This document shows positions 16,451 through 23,530 of a stretch of DNA of 64,000 bases, in pieces. A model generated the notes under the pieces. The model searched no databases. It was given only the letters and a program-made list of their open reading frames with translations, and was not told where the DNA came from. The position numbers and the translations under genes were made by a program. The stretch is from the NCBI RefSeq assembly GCF_000721235.1, contig NZ_JOFH01000010.1, positions 131,796 to 195,795 on the forward strand. The letters are read 5' to 3'. Source of the DNA: Streptomyces olivaceus. Lineage in GTDB: Bacteria; Actinomycetota; Actinomycetes; Streptomycetales; Streptomycetaceae. Numbering within the stretch: position 1 is the first letter of the stretch; every line of letters begins with the position of its first letter.

Positions 16451-17065
16451 ATGACCGATATCGCAGTGGAGATCGAGCTGCCACCCGACTGGGTCGAGCT
16501 GCCGCTGTCGCCCACCGCCGATGTGGACTCCTGGTCCGTGACGGAGGCGGAACGGATCGCTCAGCGGTTTGCCGCAGAAGGCGAGGAGGCCAGTCCCGAA
16601 GCGCTCGCCCGGGACCTCAGAGAGCGTGCGGAGGACAGCCGCGAACGAGAGCCGCAGTTCGCCCTGGCCCTGTTCCTGAGCGGATTCAGCGCGTCGGTCG
16701 GCTGGCTCGAGACCGAGGTGTGGAAGCCGAGCGAGGCGATGCCCGAACTGTCCTTGGAACAGCTCGTACAGGCATTGTCGTACGACCACTTCGGTGAGCC
16801 GGACCTGCGGGAGGTACAGACCTTGGCCGGCCCCGGTGTTCGCATTCGTCAAAATATTCGCGGGGAGCGGCTACTTCGGCTCGGGCCAAGGCGCGTGTTG
16901 CAGACGCTGACCTATGCCATCCGGCCGGAGGCGACGGACCGGGCCGTGGTGATGCGGGTGTCCTGGCGTTCGGCAGCACTGGACGAGCCGATGCAGACCA
17001 TGGCCGATCGCGCCGCGGAGACGCTCACGGTGACGGCGGCGCCCGGGCGGGAGGGCACCGAATGA
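16451..17065 (+). CDS. WXG-module partner protein, type A
   Basis: A 204-aa soluble protein. It starts with a strand IELPPDWVELPL followed by helical segments. Its C-terminal half matches the protein at 18226-18819: a shared FGEPD(L/V)REV, then VRIRQN, LGPR-V, and a final strand SW....LDEP(M/L). An 'LP-x-x-W' opening followed by a helix and a mixed strand/helix domain recalls the Mog1/PsbP-like fold of actinobacterial LpqN-type proteins, but this one has no signal peptide. It lies 20 nt after the effector and overlaps the next gene by 4 nt. A cytoplasmic chaperone or adaptor is the likeliest role by analogy with type VII effector chaperones; this is inference. Confidence 0.72.
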   Translation: MTDIAVEIELPPDWVELPLSPTADVDSWSVTEAERIAQRFAAEGEEASPEALARDLRERAEDSREREPQFALALFLSGFSASVGWLETEVWKPSEAMPELSLEQLVQALSYDHFGEPDLREVQTLAGPGVRIRQNIRGERLLRLGPRRVLQTLTYAIRPEATDRAVVMRVSWRSAALDEPMQTMADRAAETLTVTAAPGREGTE

Positions 17066-17697
17066 GCGCCGACCTGACACCCGACGACGGGTCGCGTGCC
17101 GCCCCGCCGGGCCCTGCGGAACCACCCAGCGACTACTCCCTGACGCTGCCAGAGGGATGGTTCAGGATCCCGCTGAGCCCCGAGGAACTGGACGCTTCCG
17201 TCGATGCACTGGTCGAGCGGCAGTTCGAGGGTGTGGACGATGCTCCGCATCTCAAGCGGCAGATCCGGCGTGACCTGGTGAAGCGTGGCAGGAAGTCCTT
17301 CCGTAACGGCGGTATCGAGTTCTACGTGAGCTTGGAGATGGGTGGCCCTCTCCCGATCCCGGCGTCCCTTGTCGTGACCCTTGTCCCACCGGGACAGGAC
17401 GCACTTGTCCCGAGGGACCTGGCGGTGAGCCTCGCCGCTTCCGGGCCTCTTGGACGGGAGGTGAGCATCATGGAGCGGCTGACGGGCGACATCGTCCGTA
17501 CTCGCGTGCGCACAGAACCGGAACCGGACGACGCCATGGGTAACACGTTGCCGGTCACCTCTGCCGACTACTACCTGCGGGTTCCCCGTTCTCCGGCGAT
17601 CCTGCTCCTGTCCTTCTCCACACCGCTCGACCCGATCGCCGAGACCATGGTGGAACTCTTCGACGCGATCGCCGGCTCGCTGACATGGCGCGAGTAG
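17062..17697 (+). CDS. WXG-module partner protein, type B
   Basis: A 211-aa soluble protein. After a Pro/Ala-rich start it opens YSLTLPEGWFRIPLSPEE, then a helix (VDALVERQFEG), and ends LDPIAETMVELFDAIAGSLTW. The same beginning and end occur in the protein at 19202-19828 (FSLTVPDSWWEFEI ... LDLAEAFHDIFDAVTGTFRF), so the two are distant paralogues in neighbouring modules. It overlaps the type A partner by 4 nt and the following membrane-protein gene by 13 nt. No signal peptide or membrane helix is visible. Function unknown; a co-chaperone or adaptor is inferred from its conserved linkage. Confidence 0.72.
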   Translation: MSADLTPDDGSRAAPPGPAEPPSDYSLTLPEGWFRIPLSPEELDASVDALVERQFEGVDDAPHLKRQIRRDLVKRGRKSFRNGGIEFYVSLEMGGPLPIPASLVVTLVPPGQDALVPRDLAVSLAASGPLGREVSIMERLTGDIVRTRVRTEPEPDDAMGNTLPVTSADYYLRVPRSPAILLLSFSTPLDPIAETMVELFDAIAGSLTWRE

Positions 17698-18224
17698 CGG
17701 AGCCGGCGGAGTCGGAGCGGTTCGCCGTACGCCTCCTCTGGCTGCTGGCCGGGTCCTGCGTCGCCTGGGTCGTAGGCATCGTCCTGGTGGCGGCGCTGCT
17801 GCAGGACGTCATGATCTCCTGGGCCCGAGGGTGGCCCGGAGGCGCGTACGGGTTCCTGCTCAGCATGGCGGTCCTGGCGCCGACCGGCTTGGCCGGCATC
17901 GCGCTAGCGTGGAACTGGCGGATGCATGGCGCGGGTCCGCTGAGGTGGGCGTGCGCAGCCGCTTTCGCTGCCGTAGTGGCGGGTTCCACGGTGATCCCCC
18001 TGCTGGCCGCAGCTCCGAGGGGACGCGACGACTCGGGGGCGACCCCGGAGTTCCAGACGTGGGTGACCGCCGCCGCCCCCGGGGCGTTCTGGTGGGCGCT
18101 GGCAGTGTCGTTCGTGACCATCATCGGCTGGTCCTTCGTCGTTGCCAAGGCGGCCAAGCCGGGAAAACCGACAACCTCTGTGCGAAGAACCACAGTTCGC
18201 CGACCTGGACGGAGTGACTACTGA
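17685..18224 (+). CDS. Four-helix membrane protein of a WXG module
   Basis: A 179-aa protein with four hydrophobic stretches at about residues 16-40, 52-77, 86-107 and 132-152, and a basic cytoplasmic tail (VRRTTVRRPGR). It overlaps the type B partner gene by 13 nt and ends 1 nt before the next start. The partial membrane gene at 1-489 occupies the equivalent place in the first module, although sequence similarity is not obvious. It could anchor the module at the membrane or act as an immunity-like protein; neither is shown by the sequence. Confidence 0.65.
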   Translation: MARVAEPAESERFAVRLLWLLAGSCVAWVVGIVLVAALLQDVMISWARGWPGGAYGFLLSMAVLAPTGLAGIALAWNWRMHGAGPLRWACAAAFAAVVAGSTVIPLLAAAPRGRDDSGATPEFQTWVTAAAPGAFWWALAVSFVTIIGWSFVVAKAAKPGKPTTSVRRTTVRRPGRSDY

Positions 18225-18225
18225 C

Positions 18226-18819
18226 ATGACCGCCGACGACCTGTCGAACCTCGGCCTGGAGTGCTCGGAGGACTGGGTCCCCTTCCCCGTCGCCGGAACA
18301 CTCGACCTCGACTACTGGGCCAAGCACCAGGCAGGGGAACTGGTCGAGCGGTACGCACGCGACGGGGAGAAGGGCAACGCCCGCCTCCTCGCCCGCGACC
18401 TCAAACGCGCCGCGGCCGACAGCCGTACCCGCGAACCCCTGGGCGCCTTCGGCTGGTACCTCAGCGGCCACCAGACGGTGGCGGCCGTCCTCGAACTCGA
18501 CGCGATCCACCCGGACGCCACGTTCCCGGAGGTCACCCTCCCGCTCCTCACCGAGCACATGACGGCGAGGGACTTCGGCGAACCCGACGTCCGCGAGGTC
18601 CGCCTCCCCCTGGGCGACGCGGTCCGCATCCGCCAGAACCTCATCGAGGAGAGGAAACGCCTCCTCGGCCCCCGCCCGGTCGTCCACACCCTCTTCTACG
18701 CCGTCCGCCCCGCGACGACGGACGCGGCCATCACCCTCCTGGTCTCCTGGACCGAACCGGTCCTGGACGAGCCCCTGGAGAACATCGTGGACACCATCGC
18801 GGAGACGCTGCACCTGTGA
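18226..18819 (+). CDS. WXG-module partner protein, type A paralogue
   Basis: A protein of about 197 aa. The start is ATG 18226 (MTADDLSNLG), 1 nt after the previous stop; GTG 18214 is possible. It opens ECSEDWVPFPVAG and carries FGEPDVREVRL, VRIRQNLIEERK, LGPRPVVHTLFYAVRP and SWTEPVLDEP, aligning with the protein at 16451-17065 without gaps of note. So the same module holds two copies of the type A partner. It ends 10 nt before the stop of the convergent minus-strand WXG gene, leaving almost no space for a terminator. Confidence 0.72.
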   Translation: MTADDLSNLGLECSEDWVPFPVAGTLDLDYWAKHQAGELVERYARDGEKGNARLLARDLKRAAADSRTREPLGAFGWYLSGHQTVAAVLELDAIHPDATFPEVTLPLLTEHMTARDFGEPDVREVRLPLGDAVRIRQNLIEERKRLLGPRPVVHTLFYAVRPATTDAAITLLVSWTEPVLDEPLENIVDTIAETLHL

Positions 18820-18828
18820 CGACGGAAG

Positions 18829-19173
18829 TTACTTCTCGCTGCCGCCCTTGCCGCCCTTGCCGCCCCGCTTGTCCTCGGTCTTCACGGCGTCGTTGATCTT
18901 CTTGGTCAGCTCGTCCTCGAGCTTCTTGAACTCCCGGACGACGGCGTCCGACATGTCGCCGAGCGCGTCGAGCTGCTGGCCGATGTCCTCGCGGCCGTCC
19001 TCCCAGTTGGACTCGAAGTCGCTGAGGGCGTCGTTGACGCTGCCGTCGCCGATGTCGTCCTTGTACGACTCGAAGAGCTTCTTGGTGTGGTTCAGCCGCG
19101 TCTTGAGCGACCGCAGCCGGCGCCCGTAGTCCTCCATCTCGGTCAACGGCAGTGCGAGGTCGCTCTTGCCCAT
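18829..19173 (-). CDS. WXG100-like small helical protein
   Basis: A 114-aa protein, two charged helices joined by a turn FESNWEDGRED with tryptophan in the WXG position (WxxG). It ends in a flexible Gly/Lys tail (KRGGKGGKGGSEK). Here the small WXG gene is last in its minus-strand unit, after the toxin-bearing effector, the immunity-like gene and a type B partner. In the other two modules it is first. That order change suggests rearrangement around the toxin cassette. Confidence 0.74.
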   Translation of the reverse strand: MGKSDLALPLTEMEDYGRRLRSLKTRLNHTKKLFESYKDDIGDGSVNDALSDFESNWEDGREDIGQQLDALGDMSDAVVREFKKLEDELTKKINDAVKTEDKRGGKGGKGGSEK

Positions 19174-19201
19174 GGCCGAAGTCCTCTCTGCGGGGTCAGG
19201 G

Positions 19202-19828
19202 TCAGACGAAACGGAACGTGCCGGTCACAGCGTCGAAGATGTCGTGGAACGCCTCGGCGAGATCCAGCACCGGGCTGGCTCCGGAGACGAGCACGACCTG
19301 GTCGGTGGTTCCCGGTACGGGGACGTACGTCTGCGTCAGCACCATACGAAGGGTACGACGGTCGCCCGGCGCGACGGGCACGTCTTCCACGCCGTACGTC
19401 CGCGCGGCCGGGCCCACTTCGGGGATGTCGACGGTCGTCACCTTGCGCCAGGCGTCCCCTTCACGCCGAGCGGTGACCGTCCGCAAGCTGTCGGCGATGG
19501 CCCGAGGGTCGGTGGACAGGGCGACACCCTGCTGGTTCTTGGCACCGAGGACGGACACGGTGACGGTGGCGGAGAGCGGGACGCCTTCGAAGTTCTCCGC
19601 CATGCAACCCAGGTAGAGGGCCCCGGAGTCGTGGGCGTCCCTGGCCATCTTGCGGAGCATGGCAGTCAGGTCGGAACGGTACGGGGCGAGTTCCGGTGTC
19701 TCGTTGACGCGCTCGTCCACGAGGTCACGGATCGTCGCTTCCCGTCCTTCGGGACGGATTTCGAACTCCCACCATGAATCGGGAACAGTGAGGGAGAATC
19801 CGGCGGGCGATACATCCGTTGAGGTCAT
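19202..19828 (-). CDS. WXG-module partner protein, type B
   Basis: A 208-aa soluble protein starting MTSTDVSPAGFSLTVPDSWW, with a long central helix (DLTAMLRKMARDAHDSG), a strand-rich middle and the terminal helix-strand AEAFHDIFDAVTGTFRF. It resembles the protein at 17062-17697 at both ends. It lies 28 nt downstream of the immunity-like gene and 28 nt upstream of the small WXG gene. No signal peptide is visible. The 'VPDSWW' opening and alternating strands may indicate a Mog1/PsbP-like fold, the fold class of LpqN; this needs a structural comparison. Confidence 0.72.
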   Translation of the reverse strand: MTSTDVSPAGFSLTVPDSWWEFEIRPEGREATIRDLVDERVNETPELAPYRSDLTAMLRKMARDAHDSGALYLGCMAENFEGVPLSATVTVSVLGAKNQQGVALSTDPRAIADSLRTVTARREGDAWRKVTTVDIPEVGPAARTYGVEDVPVAPGDRRTLRMVLTQTYVPVPGTTDQVVLVSGASPVLDLAEAFHDIFDAVTGTFRFV

Positions 19829-19856
19829 GGCTGCTCTTTTGCTGTCACAGTGGCGG

Positions 19857-20177
19857 TCAGGCGAAGAATTTCCTGATGTCGGTCGGCGCCTTCCCTTGCT
19901 TCTTCCACTGGGTGCCGAGATGAGCTGCCAGCAACCTGAAGTCTTCCACTCCGAGCGAGGTCGGACTGCTCGAGCTCTTGTCTGTCACCTCGACATTTCC
20001 GCTCAGGAGCGACATGCGCATGCTGTCCGAAGTCTCCCCGCCGCGATCTGAGAGGTAAACAGTCTCGGAGTCTTCTTCCAGCAGCAGAAAAGCCTCCAAC
20101 GTGCCGTCCACAAGCGCATGGTAGTGATGTGGAGAGTTCCCATTGGAAATCAGTTTCAGTCGAAAAGAGTGAGCCAT
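19857..20177 (-). CDS. Candidate immunity protein for the adjacent toxin
   Basis: A protein of about 106 aa. Three consecutive ATGs overlap the toxin gene's stop. The third (20177, MAHSFRLKLIS) is 7 nt after AGAGG and is preferred. It is a small strand-rich acidic protein with no signal peptide and no recognised family. Its position directly after a variable C-terminal toxin domain, the translational coupling and the clearly lower GC than the flanking partner genes are all typical of the immunity gene of a polymorphic toxin. The call rests on context. Confidence 0.6.
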   Translation of the reverse strand: MAHSFRLKLISNGNSPHHYHALVDGTLEAFLLLEEDSETVYLSDRGGETSDSMRMSLLSGNVEVTDKSSSSPTSLGVEDFRLLAAHLGTQWKKQGKAPTDIRKFFA

Positions 20178-20179
20178 CA

Positions 20180-21718
20180 TCATTCCTCTGCGGTGACCGG
20201 CCGCCCGTGACCGTCACGGGCGGCAGCAGCTTGATCCCAAGTGTAGCCAGCGTCGATCGTGGCCTTGTGAGCCGTGCTGTAACTCTGACTTCCGGTGGTC
20301 CTCATGTGGTTTGATTCGTGTAGTTCATGTCGCAGAAGGTCAATATCAGCCGAGTGTGGACTTCCGTTATTCAATCTCTGCCAAGCTTCAGCGATGCGTG
20401 GGTTGGCATCGAATCGCGCCATGTAGGCGTCACCATAGCTGTCGAGAAGGTGCTCCTCGTGAAAGAGATGGTTCTTGATCTGCTCGATCTCTGACCGGGA
20501 GAACCCGTGATCGGCAGTATTCCTGGCGACATTGTCGATGTCGTCCGACGAACGGATGACGTCGTATGCCTCATCTGCCCAATCGGTGACGAAGTCCACG
20601 TCGCCACGTACGCGGCGGAGTGCTCCTCCTGTTTGTAGCAGACGGTCAACCTGTCTGAGTCTCGCGGCACCTTCGCGTATTCCGCGGAGAGTTTGCGCCA
20701 CACTTTTAAGACCGCCGCCGATGCCCTTCATGAACCCGGCCCCCAGGGAGCGCAGGCCCCCCGCTTTCCACAGCTTGCCGAGCTTGGCGAGGCTGGTGAA
20801 GCCCTTGGTGGCGGGGATGCAGTCCAGGGCGGCCCATAAGAGGTCGCCCCAGCCGGCCTCTCCCTTGATGACCTTTCTTATCGTGTCGGCCATCACGACG
20901 AGCGCCGCCGCGAAGACGAGCCAGCCGAGCGGGCCGCCGACGATCATCACGATGATGCCGACGATGGTCACGACCCACTTGCAGACGGTGACGATCTCGT
21001 CCCAGTGGTCGGAGACCCAGTCGCCGATCTCCTCCCACCAGTGCCGGTTCGGGATTCCGGCGTCGGAGGCTTCCTGAAGCTTGGTCACTGTCCGGCGGGC
21101 CGCCTCCTGGCGCAGGCCCTTCGCCTGGCCGGCGAGCTTCTTGGCCGCGTCCAGGGCACTCTGCGCGCTCTCGACGTTCCGCTCGGCCGCCGCCTGACGG
21201 GCCTTCGCGTGCTGGGCGTCGCGGGTGGCGCGGCGGACGTCGGCCTCGGCGGGCTTGGGTACGTCCTTGCCGCCGTTCTTGGCGGGGTCGTACGAGTCCG
21301 TCTTCTCGGTCGCCCTGCGGACCCAGTCGTCGGCGCCGGTCAGCGCGGTCTGGGCGGTGGTGAGTTCCTCACGGGCCTTGCGGCCGTCGCGCAGCGCCTT
21401 GTCGGCCTTCTCCTGGGCGTCCTGGAGGTCGGGCCAGAAGGTGGCGAGCGCGTCGCCCGCCAGGCCGTACGACTTCTTCAGCTTGCGCAACTGCTTGGGG
21501 GCGTCCTCGAACTCGTCGGCGAACACCTCCGCCGTCTTGCCCGCCCAGGAGAGGATCTCGTCCTCCTTGGCGATCCCTTTGAGATCGCGCAGGGCGTCGG
21601 ACACGTCGTCGGCGAAGTCGTGCAGAGTTCCGGCGAGTTTGCGAATACGGCCGGGGTCGCCCGGAGTCGGATCGTTGTCCAGGTCGAGCACGTGCCAATC
21701 CGTCGGCCTGTACGACAC
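20180..21718 (-). CDS. Polymorphic-toxin-like WXG effector with variable C-terminal domain
   Basis: A protein of about 512 aa. GTG 21718 lies 4 nt after AAGGGGG; ATG 21742 is the next choice, and longer versions would run into the DUF397 gene. It begins YRPTDWHVLDLDNDPTPGDP, then LSWAGKTAEVFADEF near residue 57 (WxG), a long charged coiled-coil region, and a hydrophobic stretch (about 272-300, VVTIVGIIVMIVGGPLGWLVF). From about residue 375 a distinct C-terminal domain carries HLFHEEHLLDSYGDAY, DIDLLRHELHESNHM and AHKATIDAGYTW. DNA coding for this part is visibly less GC-rich and uses rare codons such as AGA and ATA. This is the N-trafficking/C-toxin plan of LXG-like toxins. The toxin activity is unidentified; HELHE is not a canonical HExxH. 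Confidence 0.72.
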   Translation of the reverse strand: MSYRPTDWHVLDLDNDPTPGDPGRIRKLAGTLHDFADDVSDALRDLKGIAKEDEILSWAGKTAEVFADEFEDAPKQLRKLKKSYGLAGDALATFWPDLQDAQEKADKALRDGRKAREELTTAQTALTGADDWVRRATEKTDSYDPAKNGGKDVPKPAEADVRRATRDAQHAKARQAAAERNVESAQSALDAAKKLAGQAKGLRQEAARRTVTKLQEASDAGIPNRHWWEEIGDWVSDHWDEIVTVCKWVVTIVGIIVMIVGGPLGWLVFAAALVVMADTIRKVIKGEAGWGDLLWAALDCIPATKGFTSLAKLGKLWKAGGLRSLGAGFMKGIGGGLKSVAQTLRGIREGAARLRQVDRLLQTGGALRRVRGDVDFVTDWADEAYDVIRSSDDIDNVARNTADHGFSRSEIEQIKNHLFHEEHLLDSYGDAYMARFDANPRIAEAWQRLNNGSPHSADIDLLRHELHESNHMRTTGSQSYSTAHKATIDAGYTWDQAAAARDGHGRPVTAEE

Positions 21719-21797
21719 CGTGTCCCCCTTGTACGCATGCATCGCCCTCGCGCAGAACGCGCGTATGAACTTATCGCACGGGTGCTGCGTCCGAAGG

Positions 21798-22001
21798 TCA
21801 GGTCGTGGGCGCCTTGAGGCTCCGGAGGAGGGAGGCAAAGGAGCCGGCCGGGACGGTCAGGGTCCCGCGGGACGGGTCCTTCGAGTCGCGTATCGCGATC
21901 CGGGTGTGCAGTCGGGCAATCTCGACGCACGTGTTGCCGTCACCGCCGCCGGAGAACGACGACTTGCGCCAGCACAACGTCTCGATCACTGCTCGCCTCA
22001 C
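21798..22001 (-). CDS. DUF397 small regulatory protein
   Basis: A 67-aa DUF397 protein with the defining CWRKSSFSGGGDGNTCVEIA, an RDSKDP turn and a C-terminal helix (FASLLRSLK). GTG 22001 overlaps the stop of the upstream XRE gene; GTG 21989 is an alternative. DUF397 proteins in Streptomyces accompany XRE-DUF5753 regulators, as in the whiJ/bldB-type loci, where the small protein is thought to oppose the DNA-binding partner. Here the three-part set (regulator, DUF397, HATPase) is complete and divergent. Confidence 0.88.
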   Translation of the reverse strand: MRRAVIETLCWRKSSFSGGGDGNTCVEIARLHTRIAIRDSKDPSRGTLTVPAGSFASLLRSLKAPTT

Positions 22002-22849
22002 AGTTCCTTGGCCAAACGGTGGATGAAGTCCCGTGACGCCGCAGGGCTCAGTGACGCCTTCTCCACCTTACGGAACAGTGTTCGAAGCTGGTTCAGTTGA
22101 GGCTCTGCGTCGATGAAGGCAGTCCCCGTGGGAGAGTCGCGGAGTACGGTGTCCAGCGGGGGCACAGGTCCGCATGCCTGCATCATCGAGGCCTCGGCGC
22201 CGGCGAACCCGTCCTGGTCGGCGGGGATGACTCGGACCGTAGCGTGACCGTCCTCGCTCTGCGCCAGGATCTGACGGAGCTGCGCCTGCGCCACCGGACG
22301 GTCGGCCACACGCACTCTGAGCGCGAACTCGTGGATGATCGTCTCGTACGGAGTCGGGCTGTCGCCCTCGATCACGGAACGGCGCCGCATCCGGTGCTCG
22401 ATCCGAGGAAGTACCTCGCTGTCGGGCAGTCCCGGCATCATGTACGTGAACACCGCGCGGGCGTAGTCCGTGGTCTGTAGCAGCCCGGGAACGTGCGTGA
22501 TCACGATCTCGCGCAGAGCCGTCGCATGGTGCTCCACCTCGGCCGTGTCCAAGAACACCGGTGGCAGCACGCCTCGGTACTCCTCCCACCAGCCGCGGGT
22601 GCGATCGGTCGCCATCGCGACCAGCGCGTCGATCAGGTCGTCGTCCGTACAGGCGTAATGAGCCGCGAGGCGGCGTACGCGCTTGGCGCTCACCCCGGCT
22701 ACCCCGGACTCGATCTGGCTCATCTGGACTGAGTCCGCCCCGAGTAGTTCGGCAGCCTCCCTGGACTTCATGCCCATTGCCTCGCGCAGTTTCCGCAGTT
22801 CGGAGCCCAACCGCACCCTGCGTGCCGTGAGGTGTCTCTTCGGCGGCAA
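21998..22849 (-). CDS. XRE-family regulator with DUF5753 domain (WhiJ-like)
   Basis: A 283-aa protein. TTG 22849 is chosen because AGGAGG lies 7 nt upstream; the frame is open further but would enter the promoter. The N-terminal helix-turn-helix is about residues 10-65 (LGSELRKLREAMGMKSREAAELLG ... MSQIESG). The C-terminal DUF5753 domain begins around YRGVLPPVFLDTAEVEHHATALREIVITHVPGLLQTTDYARA, a diagnostic run for this ligand/partner-binding domain. The length is normal for the family. It is coupled to the DUF397 gene and divergent from the HATPase gene, with a perfect inverted repeat in between that is the likely operator. Confidence 0.9.
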   Translation of the reverse strand: MPPKRHLTARRVRLGSELRKLREAMGMKSREAAELLGADSVQMSQIESGVAGVSAKRVRRLAAHYACTDDDLIDALVAMATDRTRGWWEEYRGVLPPVFLDTAEVEHHATALREIVITHVPGLLQTTDYARAVFTYMMPGLPDSEVLPRIEHRMRRRSVIEGDSPTPYETIIHEFALRVRVADRPVAQAQLRQILAQSEDGHATVRVIPADQDGFAGAEASMMQACGPVPPLDTVLRDSPTGTAFIDAEPQLNQLRTLFRKVEKASLSPAASRDFIHRLAKEL

Positions 22850-22921
22850 CTCGCTCCTCCTGGTTTCAACTGCACACGTGACGTCGCTCGTTCGGGGGCA
22901 GAATACGGCAGCCGCTTGTAG

Positions 22922-22939
22922 TTTCCTAAAACTAGGAAA
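22922..22939. promoter_or_regulatory. Perfect inverted repeat, likely XRE operator
   Basis: TTTCCTA-AAAC-TAGGAAA: two perfect 7-bp arms with a 4-nt spacer, in an AT-rich patch inside an otherwise GC-rich intergenic region between the divergent XRE/DUF397 and HATPase genes. Its symmetry and position 73 nt upstream of the TTG start suit autoregulation by a dimeric helix-turn-helix protein. The link to this regulator is inferred. Confidence 0.6.
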
Positions 22940-23065
22940 TACGGTCAGTGCTGCCACGTACACCGTGTGGCATTCAAGAGTGCCGGAAGAGCACCGCTTC
23001 GTCCTGCCTGGATGAGCGGCGACGCCACCGGTTGGTCACTTGTCCTCATCGAACGGAGTTAACCC

Positions 23066-23497
23066 ATGCCTGATGTCGAGCCGACCGCCCAGTCGGCCGT
23101 GGCCCCCTGGGAGTACACCCTCTACATCCCGAACGATCTCCGCGCCGTCACCGTCTGCCGCCGCACTCTCCGGCTGGTCCTCACCATGCACGGCCTCATC
23201 CGCCTCGTGGATACCGCCGAGCTGCTCGCGACCGAATTGGTCTCCAACGCCGTGCGTCACACCGAGGGCCCCGCCGCGCTGAGGGTGCGGTGGGCGGCCG
23301 GCGTGCTGCGGGTCGGGGCGTGGGACGCCGACCCCGAACCACCGGAGCCCCCTGGCGAGTTCGAGGCGCTCGGCGAGGCTGAGGAAGGGCGCGGGCTCGC
23401 GCTGGTGCGGGCGTGCGCAGATGCCTGGGGATGGCAGCCGCTGGTCAGGGACGGGAACCGGGGCAAGTATCTGTGGTGTGACCTGGTCGCGGCGTAG
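23066..23497 (+). CDS. HATPase_c_2 anti-sigma-factor-like ATP-binding protein
   Basis: A 143-aa RsbW-type ATPase domain protein. The N-box TELVSNAVRHT (about 53-63) and the GRGLALVRACADAWGW motif (about 110-125) of the GHKL fold are present. The G1 region (LRVGAWDAD) is degenerate. In Streptomyces such orphan ATPases occur beside XRE-DUF5753 and DUF397 genes and are thought to take part in developmental or antibiotic regulation through kinase or anti-sigma activity. Here it faces the regulator across a 216-nt region with the TTTCCTA repeat. Confidence 0.85.
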   Translation: MPDVEPTAQSAVAPWEYTLYIPNDLRAVTVCRRTLRLVLTMHGLIRLVDTAELLATELVSNAVRHTEGPAALRVRWAAGVLRVGAWDADPEPPEPPGEFEALGEAEEGRGLALVRACADAWGWQPLVRDGNRGKYLWCDLVAA

Positions 23498-23530
23498 CGC
23501 GTTGATTGCTTCGTACAGGAGGGAGAGCTG

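Noticed and set aside
20180..20700. Zinc metalloprotease assignment for the toxin domain from HELHE
   Set aside because: HELHE does not satisfy HExxH, and no third ligand pattern is evident, so the activity is left open.
20180..21838. A longer start for the toxin-bearing WXG protein at 21838
   Set aside because: It would overlap the DUF397 gene (21798-22001), and GTG 21718 has a strong AAGGGGG ribosome site.
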